Positions 8,340 to 15,102 of a stretch of DNA of 15,133 bases are shown here, one piece after another. Source of the DNA: Planctomycetota bacterium (lineage in GTDB: Bacteria; Planctomycetota; Phycisphaerae; FEN-1346; JAACEH01); the NCBI GenBank assembly GCA_016935955.1, contig JAFGPY010000089.1, positions 1 through 15,133 on the forward strand, read 5' to 3'. The position numbers and the translations under genes are program-made. How positions within the stretch are numbered: the first letter of the stretch is position 1; every line of letters begins with the position of its first letter. The notes beneath the pieces were generated by a model that made no database searches, had not been told where the DNA came from, and worked only from the letters and a program-made list of their open reading frames with translations.

Positions 8340-8358
8340 GGTCAAGCTTCGCTTGGCC
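8340..8358. repeat. 8-bp palindrome, possible second half of a repeat element
   Basis: GGTCAAGC (8340-8347) pairs with GCTTGGCC (8351-8358) around TTC, with one G-T wobble. The arms share the GGCCA/TGGCC theme of the palindrome 33 bases upstream, so both may belong to one repeat element. Confidence 0.3.
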
Positions 8359-8391
8359 ACGACTCCCGCCGCATGTTATCCCGATCGGTTG

Positions 8392-8420
8392 TTGCCCAAC
8401 CGGGAGTCCGCGTGTATCCT
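8392..8420 (+). promoter_or_regulatory. Possible sigma70-type promoter for the methyltransferase-prenyltransferase pair
   Basis: TTGCCC (8392-8397) and TATCCT (8415-8420) are separated by exactly 17 bases, and each matches 4 of 6 consensus positions. Transcription would begin near 8427, about 50 bases before ATG 8479. This is weak evidence. Confidence 0.25.
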
Positions 8421-8478
8421 CGTGCCTGCAGGACGGGGCACACGTTGCGGCCCTTGCGTGCGTATCGGCGGGCACACG

Positions 8479-9369
8479 ATGGACCGAACCGGCAATCCAC
8501 AACCGAGGCGACGGCGCTGGGCGGCTCTCGGGCTGCGCGTGGCGCGACTGTCGCTGCGCCCGGCCCACGTCACCGACCACTTGGTGTCCGACAGCTACGA
8601 CCACATCGCGTCGGGTTACGACGATGTCTGGACCGACCATATGCGGCACCTGTCGGTCGAGATGCTCGACCGCCTGGCTCCTCCGCCGGACGCCGAGTGC
8701 ATCGACCTGACCTGCGGCACCGGGTTCGTCACGGCCGAACTCGCGCGGCGTTCGGGCCGCAGGGCCGTCGGCGTCGACCGCTCCGCCGGCATGCTGGCCG
8801 TCGCCCACGAGAAGCACGGCGCGTCGTGCGACTTCGTCCAGGCCGACGTGCTCGCCTTTCTGCGCTCCCGTCCGGCCTCCAGCGCCGACGTCGTGACGTG
8901 CGGCTGGGGCCTGGGATACTCGCGGCCCTGGGCCGTCATCGGCCAGGCGGCCCGCATCCTGCGACCGGGCGGCCGCATCGGCATCATCGACAACTCCCTG
9001 TTCTCGCTGGCCGGCGTGCTCTGGTGCTCGCTGGTGACCTTCGCCGAGCGGCCCGAGGCACTGCAACACGTGATGAAGGTCCGTTTCCTCCCGTCGAGCC
9101 TCCAACTGGCGACGATCATGCGGCTGCGCGGCTTTGCCGTGGACCGGCGATGGGACGGCGACAAGACGTACCACGTCGCCGACGGGCGCGCGGCCATCGC
9201 TCGGCTGACCGCGACCGGTGCGGCCGCGGGATTCGAGTCCGCCGTCGTCCCGGAAGCGCGCGAAGACGTCTTCGCGCGGTTTGCAGAGGTCATCGAGGAG
9301 CGCCGGCGAACCGATGACGGCATTCCCATCACGCACCGCTACCTTGCAGCCGTGGGCCACAGACGATGA
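8479..9369 (+). CDS. Class I SAM-dependent methyltransferase
   Basis: The 296-residue protein has the Rossmann methyltransferase motifs. 'YDHIASGYDDVW' (about 40-51) is the usual lead-in helix. Motif I is 'DLTCGTGFV' (76-84), the acidic motif II residue is Asp100 in 'AVGVDRSAGML', and 'FVQADVLAF' and 'ARILRPGGRIGIIDNS' (from about 158) follow. The substrate-binding C-terminal half has no signature I recognise. ATG 8479 is the best available start, preceded only by a weak GGCGGG; the frame is open to 8269, so the N-terminus is uncertain. The stop overlaps the next start as ATGA, implying coupled translation with the UbiA-family prenyltransferase. Methylation of a prenylated lipid or quinone head group would fit, as in MenG/UbiE pathways. 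This is inferred from context, and the protein is not clearly UbiE. Confidence 0.85.
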   Translation: MDRTGNPQPRRRRWAALGLRVARLSLRPAHVTDHLVSDSYDHIASGYDDVWTDHMRHLSVEMLDRLAPPPDAECIDLTCGTGFVTAELARRSGRRAVGVDRSAGMLAVAHEKHGASCDFVQADVLAFLRSRPASSADVVTCGWGLGYSRPWAVIGQAARILRPGGRIGIIDNSLFSLAGVLWCSLVTFAERPEALQHVMKVRFLPSSLQLATIMRLRGFAVDRRWDGDKTYHVADGRAAIARLTATGAAAGFESAVVPEAREDVFARFAEVIEERRRTDDGIPITHRYLAAVGHRR

Positions 9370-10199
9370 TCGCACTGCTCAGACTCTGTCGCTTCTACTA
9401 CGCCTTGCCCATGGCCGCGGCCTACCTGCTGACGGTCTACTACGCGCGCGGCGGCCGCATGGACGGCCGCTGGTCCAACGACCTGATGTCCGCTGCCGCC
9501 CTGGCCCTGGTCATTGCGGCGGGCTACGTGCTGAACGACGTGCTGGACTACCACGTCGACCGGCTCAACGCTCCGCGACGGCCGCTGCCTTCGGGCGGCG
9601 CGAGTCGCGGTGCCGCCATCGCCTGGGGCGGCGCGCTCATGGTCGCCGGGCTCGTCGTGGCGTCGCAGTGCCGGCCGTGGTTTCTGGAGGGACTCGTCGG
9701 CGTGGCGGCGGGCTTGGTGCTCTACGACGTCTTCAGCAAACGCCTCGGACCGCTCAAGCAGGTCCTCGTCTCGCTGCTCATGACGAGCATCTATCCGCTG
9801 GCCGTCGCTCAGGCAGGCTGGCCCGTCGGCTCGCGGGCCGGATCGCTGGCCTTCTTCCCGGCGTGGCTGCTGCTGACGAGTTTCGGCTACGAGATTCTCA
9901 AGGACATTCGCGACACCCGCGGCGACATGGCGGCCGTCGAGCGTCCGCTGCCCGTCCAGCGCCGGCCGCGCGCGTGGCGAACCGTCTCGCGCGCAGCCAT
10001 TCTTGTGGCCGCGCCGCCGCTGGCGGGGCCGTGGCTGTACGGTTGCGGGTGGATCTACCTGGTGGGCGCGGCGGCGGCCGTCGTCCTGGCGGTCGTCTCG
10101 ACCTTTCTTCCGGTTCGCCGGGCGCTGCGCGTCCTCTACGCCGAGTGCTTCCTGGTCGGCCTGGCGGCAACGCTTGACGTCATCGTGCTCGGGTTCTGA
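9366..10199 (+). CDS. UbiA-family prenyltransferase
   Basis: The 277-residue protein consists of about eight or nine hydrophobic helices and carries both Asp-rich UbiA motifs. The first is 'NDVLDYHVDRLNAPRRPLPSG' without its last residue (Asn57, Asp58, Asp61, Asp65), on the first conserved loop. The second is 'YEILKDIRDTRGD' (Asp180, Asp183, Asp187). These bind the Mg-diphosphate of a polyprenyl donor in the membrane. The 'NAPRRPLPSG' ending and the 'EILKDIRDTRGD' motif resemble the chlorophyll synthase/DGGGP synthase branch more than UbiA proper, so the acceptor could be a lipid or glycerol-phosphate derivative; this subfamily guess is tentative. No separate ribosome site is evident, and initiation is probably coupled through the ATGA overlap with the methyltransferase. 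Its last 20 bases overlap the end of the oppositely oriented radical SAM gene. Confidence 0.88.
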   Translation: MIALLRLCRFYYALPMAAAYLLTVYYARGGRMDGRWSNDLMSAAALALVIAAGYVLNDVLDYHVDRLNAPRRPLPSGGASRGAAIAWGGALMVAGLVVASQCRPWFLEGLVGVAAGLVLYDVFSKRLGPLKQVLVSLLMTSIYPLAVAQAGWPVGSRAGSLAFFPAWLLLTSFGYEILKDIRDTRGDMAAVERPLPVQRRPRAWRTVSRAAILVAAPPLAGPWLYGCGWIYLVGAAAAVVLAVVSTFLPVRRALRVLYAECFLVGLAATLDVIVLGF

Positions 10200-11376
10200 G
10201 CAGCCTGCGGTATCCCTCGGGCAGCGGGGCGTCGAGGTCGGCCGGCGGGCAGAGCCTCTCGCTCGCGTCGCGCGGCAACGGCAGGACCGCCCCCTCAGTT
10301 GACAGTTGCCGCCCGACGTGCCGCATGAGGCAACCGCGCCGCGGCACGGGGAAGAACCTCTCCATGCGAGCCCAGACGTCGGCCAGCGGCTCGGCGGTCA
10401 CGTTGCCGAAGCCCAGCGGCGTCAGGTCGCACGGACAGACCTCGCCGCCGGCATCGATGAACAGGTGGTGGTAGCCCGCACCGCAACCGAACATCTCGTC
10501 GGACTCCAGGTAGGCGAAGCAGGCGACGGCCGGCCCGCCGCGACGGCGGTTCCGCCGCACGTGGAACTCGGCCAGGCGACGATGCTCGTCGGGCGAGAGC
10601 ATGGCCGCGGCGCAACCGGCCAGTCCGCCCGTGGCCACGGGAGCCAGAACGCGGAGTTCGCCGACGTTCCATCTTGCCGCCAGATCGTAGATGCGATCGA
10701 GTTCGCCGGAAGCCATCTTCTCGCGGAAGCCGACGGTCGAGAGGGCCGCATAGAGTCCGGCCGCATGGCAGGCCTCGACGGCCGCCGCGGCCTCGGCAAA
10801 CGATCCCTCACGTTGCCGCACGGCGTCGTGAGTCGCGGCGTCCGACGATTCGATGCCCACGGTCACGCAGTCCACGCCGGCCTCGGCCAGGCGGTGGGCC
10901 CGCGCGGCGTCCAGCCCGCAGCCGGTCGTGAAGACGATCGTCGCCATCTCGGGCTTGGCCGCCGAGGCGATGGATTCCAGGTCGTCGCGGAGCAGCGGCT
11001 CGCCGCCGGTCAGCCCGAGCGTGCACGCGCCGAGGGCCTTGACTTGGGCGACGACGTCGAGCGTCTGTTGCGGCGACAGGGCTGCATTGCGGCGATGCTT
11101 GTAGCTGCAATGGCCGCAGCGGCAGGGACATTTCGCCGTGACCGCAAGGTAGACGGAGAAGGGCACACGGCGGCGGGCGGCAACGGCGCGGCGGAAACGG
11201 TCGAAGGCCGGCGACGGGTACGGCGGAAAGAAGGTGTTGATGCGGATCTGCCCGGCGAAGCGGTGCGGCTTCTCATTGCGCATCCGTCGCCACAGGTACC
11301 ACAGGTGCCCGAGAGGCGCGCGGCCAAGCAGTGGAGCGAACATCGGCAGAATGGCTGTTCGAGATGCCTGCCTCAT
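10180..11376 (-). CDS. Radical SAM protein with SPASM-like C-terminal cysteines
   Basis: The 398-residue product has the radical SAM cluster motif CxxxCxxC in 'AKCPCRCGHCSYKH' (Cys83, Cys87, Cys90), followed by 'LTGGEPLLRDDL' (GGEP 124-127), 'FTTGCGL' and 'VGIESSDAATHDAVR'. The C-terminal part, 'FGCGAGYHHLFIDAGGEVCP' with 'CDLTPLGFGNV' (Cys298, Cys314, Cys316) and Cys349, resembles a SPASM/twitch auxiliary-cluster domain. The N-terminus 'PPYPSPAFDRF' precedes the barrel. The start at 11376 overlaps the stop of the upstream membrane-protein gene as ATGA; the frame is open far upstream to 11772, but that sequence is the antisense of the membrane gene. SPASM enzymes often modify peptides, while related proteins act on lipids. 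No precursor peptide is visible here, and the UbiA/methyltransferase neighbours point towards lipid or quinone tailoring. Its 3' end runs 20 bases into the UbiA gene. Confidence 0.87.
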   Translation of the reverse strand: MRQASRTAILPMFAPLLGRAPLGHLWYLWRRMRNEKPHRFAGQIRINTFFPPYPSPAFDRFRRAVAARRRVPFSVYLAVTAKCPCRCGHCSYKHRRNAALSPQQTLDVVAQVKALGACTLGLTGGEPLLRDDLESIASAAKPEMATIVFTTGCGLDAARAHRLAEAGVDCVTVGIESSDAATHDAVRQREGSFAEAAAAVEACHAAGLYAALSTVGFREKMASGELDRIYDLAARWNVGELRVLAPVATGGLAGCAAAMLSPDEHRRLAEFHVRRNRRRGGPAVACFAYLESDEMFGCGAGYHHLFIDAGGEVCPCDLTPLGFGNVTAEPLADVWARMERFFPVPRRGCLMRHVGRQLSTEGAVLPLPRDASERLCPPADLDAPLPEGYRRLLRTRAR

Positions 11377-11894
11377 GGCTCTTCGGTCGCCTCGCAGTCG
11401 GGAAGTGCGCCGCCAATGCGTCTGGCTGCCGTAGCCAACAGGAGACCGGCAATTGTGCCGAGAATCAATCCGGCAGGAATGGCGAAGATCTGGCCGGCTA
11501 TTATGCCGTCGGGCCTGAACCGTCCGATGGCGATCATCAGTCCCGCGTGCAGGAACACGGCCGCTCCCATGGCGACGAGAAGGCTTGTGCCGACGCCCGG
11601 AAAGAGGTGATTCACTGCCCGTCCCGTCTTCTGAAGGTTTTGCCGCATGCAGCGCATCATGCGCACCGACCAGAGCACTCCCGCCGCAAGTCCGCCAACA
11701 GCGCCCAGAACCAAGCCGGTCTGAGTCGAAACCTTGGTGTCGTGTTCGGCCCAGTCTTCTGTGGGCTCCCATTCGCCTATGTCATACATGACCGCGGCCA
11801 ATGCTCCAAGTACTGCGCTAGCCGCACACGCGGCAAGGCAAACCAATACGATCACGGTCCATACGGCCACGGTGTTGACGGATGGACTCGGCAT
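11373..11894 (-). CDS. Four-helix membrane protein of unknown family
   Basis: I do not recognise this 173-residue protein. It has four predicted membrane helices: about 'VWTVIVLVCLAACAASAVLG' near the N-terminus, 'GLVLGAVGGLAAGVLW', 'VGTSLLVAMGAAVFLHAGLM', and 'GLILGTIAGLLLATAARRI' towards the end. Small-residue GxxxG patterns, which allow tight helix packing, are frequent. A polar loop 'WEPTEDWAEHDTKV' separates helices 1 and 2, and basic residues follow helix 2. ATG 11894 is chosen because GGAGGA lies 7 bases upstream and because a strong promoter at 11921-11949 would start transcription near 11914, after the alternative start at 11924. The stop overlaps the radical SAM start, so the pair is coupled and this protein may anchor or assist that enzyme at the membrane. 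The partnership is inferred. Confidence 0.7.
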   Translation of the reverse strand: MPSPSVNTVAVWTVIVLVCLAACAASAVLGALAAVMYDIGEWEPTEDWAEHDTKVSTQTGLVLGAVGGLAAGVLWSVRMMRCMRQNLQKTGRAVNHLFPGVGTSLLVAMGAAVFLHAGLMIAIGRFRPDGIIAGQIFAIPAGLILGTIAGLLLATAARRIGGALPDCEATEEP

Positions 11895-11920
11895 GGGGCG
11901 TTCCTCCAGAAGGCGGCCCC

Positions 11921-11949
11921 ACAATACGTGGCGACATCCGGCATGTCAA
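11921..11949 (-). promoter_or_regulatory. Sigma70-type promoter for the membrane protein/radical SAM pair
   Basis: Read on the - strand, TTGACA (11949-11944) is a perfect -35 box. It lies exactly 17 bases from TATTGT (11926-11921), which matches 4 of 6 positions of the -10 box. Transcription would begin near 11914, leaving a leader of about 20 bases that carries the GGAGGA ribosome site at 11907-11902. Confidence 0.6.
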
Positions 11950-12026
11950 CTCCTCGGGGCCGTTCAACCTACCGGTCGGGCCACGACAGGGCGGGCACAT
12001 TTCGTGGCCGCAAGCCGGTTGTGATG

Positions 12027-12035
12027 TGTTACTAT
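12027..12035 (+). promoter_or_regulatory. Extended -10 promoter for the toroid protein
   Basis: TGT-TACTAT has the TGn extension followed by a hexamer matching 4 of 6 positions. No good -35 box lies 16-18 bases upstream, as is often true of extended -10 promoters. Transcription would begin near 12042, just before GGGGAGG at 12048-12054. The ATG at 12034 lies partly within this -10 box and would not be in the mRNA. Confidence 0.4.
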
Positions 12036-12066
12036 GGTTGAGCGACAGGGGAGGCCGCGAGTCTTG

Positions 12067-13953
12067 ATGATTCACAGACCGAAGATCGGGTGGTTCGTTC
12101 GCACGGCGCTATGCGTCTTAGTCGTCGCGGTCGCGGCGGCGCTATGCGCTGCCCAGGAGCCGGCGTCCGGCGTCTGGTTTGACGACCTGGGCGAATCGCT
12201 CACGATCTCGCGCGATGATGGCAAGGCCTTAGTGGCCCAAATCCACGCTCGTCTTGCGGGCGATGGCGAGGCGAAGGACAAGGCCATTGCGTTGCCCGAA
12301 TCGCTGGCCGCGGACAAGACGCCCCGGATCGTGTTCCTTTCGTTGAGCGACGGCCAAACGGCAGCGCGGGTCGTTGTCGGAGCGGGGCAGGGGCTCAAGG
12401 CGGTAGTCGAAGCCGCACTGGCCGAGGCCGCGCCGCTCGTGGCCGCGGGGCTGAAACTTTGCTGGCTGAAGCTCGACATCGTGACGGGAGTCGAGAAGTC
12501 GGTAGACCTCGAACCGGCGACCGGGCGGCGCTTCGACCGCAGTCTCTACGGTCTGGCGTTCGACCGGCAGTCGCGGATTGCGTTCGTCCCCGAGCAACTC
12601 GTGGCCAACAATCTGGTCGACGAACTGGGCCGCCTGTGGGCCAACAACGTGAGCCGCTACCTGGAATCCGCAGGCGATCGCAAGGAGGCGTTCCTCGCGG
12701 TCTACGGTCGGCCGCAACTGAGCGGTTTCCTGTTCCAGACGCAGAGTTTCTTCTGCGACGGCACGCGGTCGCTTGCCCTGTATCGCGGCCATGCGGCGAG
12801 CGAGGAGATGCCGGACCTCGGCCCCGAGCGTCTGCTGGAGGCCTCGCGGCAAGCGGGCGCCTACTTCGTGCGGACGATCGACGACCAGGGACGCTTCGAC
12901 TACCTCTACCTCCCGGGCCACGACCAGGAACTCGACCGCTACAACATCCTGCGGCACGCCGGCTCCACGTATTCGCTGCTGGAGCTGTACCAGGTGGACC
13001 GCGACGAGGCGACGTTGAAGGCGGCCGAGCGGGCCGCGGACTACATTCTGAAGCACGTTGTGCCGACTCCGAGCAACGACGAGAGCATGCGGTGCATCGC
13101 CGAAGACGGGACCAGCAAACTCGGCGGCAACGCCCTGGCGATCATCGCTCTGGCCAAACACGTGGAGGTCACGGGCCGTCGCGACCACGTCGAGACGATG
13201 CAGCGACTCGGCCACTGGATGGTCAGCCTGCAGGACGCCGACGGGCAGTTTCAGCCGCACACCATGACCTATCCCGAGGGCCGCGGGACCGGCTTCGTGT
13301 CGCAGTACTATCCCGGCGAGACGCTGCTGGCCCTGGTGCGGTTGCACGGCGTCGACGGGCAGGCCGCCTGGCTCGATGCGGCGGAGAAGGGGGCCAAGTG
13401 GCTGATTACCGTCCGCGACGGTCAACTGGCCGACTCCCAACTCAGTCACGATCACTGGCTGCTCTACGCGCTGAACGAACTGTACCGATGCCGGCGCAAC
13501 GAACTGTACCTGAAGCACGCGCAGCGGCTGGCGCGGGTGATCGTGGCCGCACAGATGGTCCAGGCCGACTACCCCGACTGGGTCGGCGGTTACCTGCGGC
13601 CGCCGCGGTCGACCTCGACCTCGACGCGGAGCGAGGGACTTTGTGCCGCGTGGTGGCTGGAGCGCGACTTCGGCCAGGCCGAGCAGGCCCGGGCCATCCT
13701 CGACGCCGCCCGCCGCGGCGTGGCCTTCCAGTTGCTGAGCCAGTTGCGGCCCGAGAGCGTCCTGTACGCCAAGGACCCGCAACGGTCGCTCGGAGCGTTT
13801 CGCCGCAGCCTGACCAACATGGAGGTCCGCATCGACTACGTGCAGCACAGCATGTCGGCGATGCTGGCCCTGCGGCGAATTCTCCTTGCTGCGTCCGATA
13901 ACGCTTCGGGCACGCCTCCGCAGGGCGAGCCGCAAGGCCTTCCACGGGAATAA
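12067..13953 (+). CDS. Secreted protein with alpha/alpha-toroid (six-hairpin-like) C-terminal domain
   Basis: From ATG 12067 the product is 628 residues. It opens with a signal peptide, 'MIHRPKIGWFVRTALCVLVV' continuing to 'AALCAAQ', with cleavage probably after LCA. GGGGAGG lies 12 bases before this ATG and 9 before an adjacent TTG at 12064; ATG 12034 is rejected because it has no ribosome site and sits in the likely promoter. Residues about 30-215 form an alpha/beta domain containing 'RIVFLSLSDGQ' and 'YGLAFDRQSRIAFVPEQL', distantly reminiscent of AMMECR1. Residues about 250-610 are repeated helical hairpins, for example 'YNILRHAGSTYSLLELYQ', 'LGGNALAIIALAKHVE', 'HWMVSLQDADGQF', 'YYPGETLLALVRLHG' and 'HDHWLLYALNELYR'. 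This is an alpha/alpha-toroid pattern of the kind seen in six-hairpin glycosidases, glucuronyl C5-epimerases and related enzymes. A polysaccharide-acting periplasmic role is plausible; no catalytic residue can be assigned. Confidence 0.72.
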   Translation: MIHRPKIGWFVRTALCVLVVAVAAALCAAQEPASGVWFDDLGESLTISRDDGKALVAQIHARLAGDGEAKDKAIALPESLAADKTPRIVFLSLSDGQTAARVVVGAGQGLKAVVEAALAEAAPLVAAGLKLCWLKLDIVTGVEKSVDLEPATGRRFDRSLYGLAFDRQSRIAFVPEQLVANNLVDELGRLWANNVSRYLESAGDRKEAFLAVYGRPQLSGFLFQTQSFFCDGTRSLALYRGHAASEEMPDLGPERLLEASRQAGAYFVRTIDDQGRFDYLYLPGHDQELDRYNILRHAGSTYSLLELYQVDRDEATLKAAERAADYILKHVVPTPSNDESMRCIAEDGTSKLGGNALAIIALAKHVEVTGRRDHVETMQRLGHWMVSLQDADGQFQPHTMTYPEGRGTGFVSQYYPGETLLALVRLHGVDGQAAWLDAAEKGAKWLITVRDGQLADSQLSHDHWLLYALNELYRCRRNELYLKHAQRLARVIVAAQMVQADYPDWVGGYLRPPRSTSTSTRSEGLCAAWWLERDFGQAEQARAILDAARRGVAFQLLSQLRPESVLYAKDPQRSLGAFRRSLTNMEVRIDYVQHSMSAMLALRRILLAASDNASGTPPQGEPQGLPRE

Positions 13954-13980
13954 GTTGCAGCGGTTTTCGCCAGCCCGCTA

Positions 13981-14009
13981 TTGACATCCCGCGGCCAGGA
14001 TGAGAAACT
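13981..14009 (+). promoter_or_regulatory. Sigma70-type promoter with extended -10 for the aldolase
   Basis: TTGACA (13981-13986) is a perfect -35 box. After exactly 17 bases comes GAAACT (14004-14009), matching 3 of 6 -10 positions, immediately preceded by TGA, which fits the extended -10 TGn. Transcription would begin near 14016. This means the aldolase can be expressed independently of the toroid gene, which ends 27 bases before the -35 box. Confidence 0.45.
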
Positions 14010-14052
14010 ACCCGTTCTGTCGCCGCAAGCGCACTTCAGACAAGGGAGAGTC

Positions 14053-15051
14053 ATGGAACACGGCAAGAGCGAGTTGGCAAAGGGCACCTGGCTGACCTAC
14101 CGGCCGGACATCAAGGTCCTGGACTGCACGGTCCGCGACGGCGGGCTGATCAACAACCACATGTTCGAGGACGGTTTCGTCAAGGCCGTTTACGACTGCT
14201 GCGTCGAGGCCGGCATCGACTACATGGAGCTGGGCTACAAGGGCTCGGACAAGATCTTCTCCCGTGACGAATATGGCACGTGGAAATTCAGCACCGAGGA
14301 CGACATCCGTCGCATCGTCGGCGACAATCCGACCAACCTGACGCTCTGCGCCATGGCCGACGCCGAGCGAACGGACTACCACACGGACATTCTTCCCCGC
14401 GAGCAGAGCGTCCTGGGCATGATCCGCGTGGCCACCTACATTCACCAGATTCCCGTGGCTATGGACATGATCAAGGACGCCCACGACAAGGGCTACGAGA
14501 CGACCGTCAACCTGATGGCCGTTTCGGCGGTGCAGGAGCGCGAGTTGTTCGAGGCCCTGCAGACCCTGGCCAAGAGCGAGGTCGGCACGATCTACATGGT
14601 CGACAGTTTCGGCTCGTTCTACAGCGAGCAGATCCGCGATCTGACGCTGGCTTACCTGAAGGCCGTCGAGGGCACCGGCAAGAAGATCGGCATGCACATG
14701 CACAACAACATGCAATTGGCCTACGCCAACACGATCGAGGGCCTGATCCTCGGGGCCAGCATGCTCGACGCAACGATCAACGGCATGGGCCGCGGCGCGG
14801 GCAACTGCCCGATCGAACTGCTGCTGGCCTTCCTGAAGAACCCCAAGTTCCGGCTGCGGCCGGTGCTCAAGGCCATCCGCGACCACTTCCTGCCGCTCCT
14901 GGAGAGCCGCAAGATGGAGTGGGGCTACATGATTCCTTACCTCGTCACCGGCATGCTCAACCAGCATCCGCGTGCAGCCATGAAGTGGCGGGCCGGCGAC
15001 ACGCCCGACGACTACGTGGCTTTCTACGACCAGGTGGTCGAAGAAGACTAG
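14053..15051 (+). CDS. DRE-TIM family (HMGL-like) aldolase
   Basis: The 332-residue protein starts at ATG 14053, chosen because AAGGGAGAG lies directly upstream; the TTG at 13981 is part of the promoter. The barrel opens with 'VLDCTVRDGGLINNHMF', whose RDGG (Arg28, Asp29) replaces the DRE signature of isopropylmalate synthase and HMG-CoA lyase, as in 4-hydroxy-2-oxovalerate aldolases. Metal ligands His215 and His217 lie in 'GMHMHNNMQLAYANTIEG', and 'NGMGRGAGNCPIELL' gives the conserved glycine loop near the C-terminal end of the barrel. The expected reaction is metal-dependent C-C bond cleavage or formation with a 2-oxo acid or acyl-CoA. The RDGG...NN form is common in unassigned aldolases near polysaccharide genes. 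There is no acylating aldehyde dehydrogenase (DmpF/MhpF type) beside it, so a 4-hydroxy-2-oxovalerate pathway is not supported here. The substrate is unknown. Confidence 0.85.
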   Translation: MEHGKSELAKGTWLTYRPDIKVLDCTVRDGGLINNHMFEDGFVKAVYDCCVEAGIDYMELGYKGSDKIFSRDEYGTWKFSTEDDIRRIVGDNPTNLTLCAMADAERTDYHTDILPREQSVLGMIRVATYIHQIPVAMDMIKDAHDKGYETTVNLMAVSAVQERELFEALQTLAKSEVGTIYMVDSFGSFYSEQIRDLTLAYLKAVEGTGKKIGMHMHNNMQLAYANTIEGLILGASMLDATINGMGRGAGNCPIELLLAFLKNPKFRLRPVLKAIRDHFLPLLESRKMEWGYMIPYLVTGMLNQHPRAAMKWRAGDTPDDYVAFYDQVVEED

Positions 15052-15082
15052 GAGCCCGTTGAAGAAGTCAGAGCTTATGTAG

Positions 15083-15102
15083 CACGCCCGCCCTCGGGCG
15101 TG
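15083..15102 (+). terminator. Perfect 8-bp GC hairpin after the aldolase, terminator or repeat unit
   Basis: CACGCCCG (15083-15090) pairs perfectly with CGGGCGTG (15095-15102) around CCCT, 31 bases after the aldolase stop. It is followed by ACAGAAGG rather than T residues, so it is either a factor-assisted or weak terminator or one copy of a dispersed palindrome. The window ends 31 bases later, with no gene start visible in between. Confidence 0.45.

Larger units (their letters stand above)
8104..8478. other. Non-coding stretch with a broken small ORF, palindromes and a possible promoter
   Basis: No intact gene is supported in these 375 bases. From left to right they hold a small frameshifted reading frame (8129-8244), inside whose 3' half GTGTGCCG (8205-8212) can pair with CGGCACGC (8232-8239). 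Next come a near-perfect 12-bp palindrome (8281-8307), an 8-bp palindrome (8340-8358), and a weak -35/-10 pair (8392-8420) placed to serve the methyltransferase gene. The methyltransferase frame stays open back to 8269, but that portion lies across the palindrome and shows no conserved-looking protein. Confidence 0.6.

Noticed and set aside
8269..8478. N-terminal extension of the methyltransferase to an upstream start
   Set aside because: It would translate the palindromes at 8281-8307 and 8340-8358 and gives Cys/Gly/Arg-rich sequence with no methyltransferase homology; ATG 8479 fits the family better, though its ribosome site is weak.
7471..9375. A 634-codon - strand frame running across two genes and the gap between them
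   Set aside because: It spans unrelated coding and non-coding DNA, has shadow-like composition and no recognisable motif. The + strand methyltransferase and phosphoesterase explain the sequence.
10306..11610. A 434-codon + strand frame opposite the radical SAM gene
   Set aside because: It is antisense to intact CxxxCxxC and GGEP motifs, and its own product shows no domain.
11377..11772. N-terminal extension of the radical SAM protein
   Set aside because: These 132 codons lie inside the membrane-protein gene in another frame and are low-complexity Arg/Ser/His-rich. The ATGA overlap at 11373-11376 gives a natural start.
15083..15102. Typical intrinsic terminator after the aldolase
   Set aside because: The stem is perfect but no T tract follows, so a standard intrinsic terminator is not supported; it is kept only as a terminator-or-repeat hairpin.
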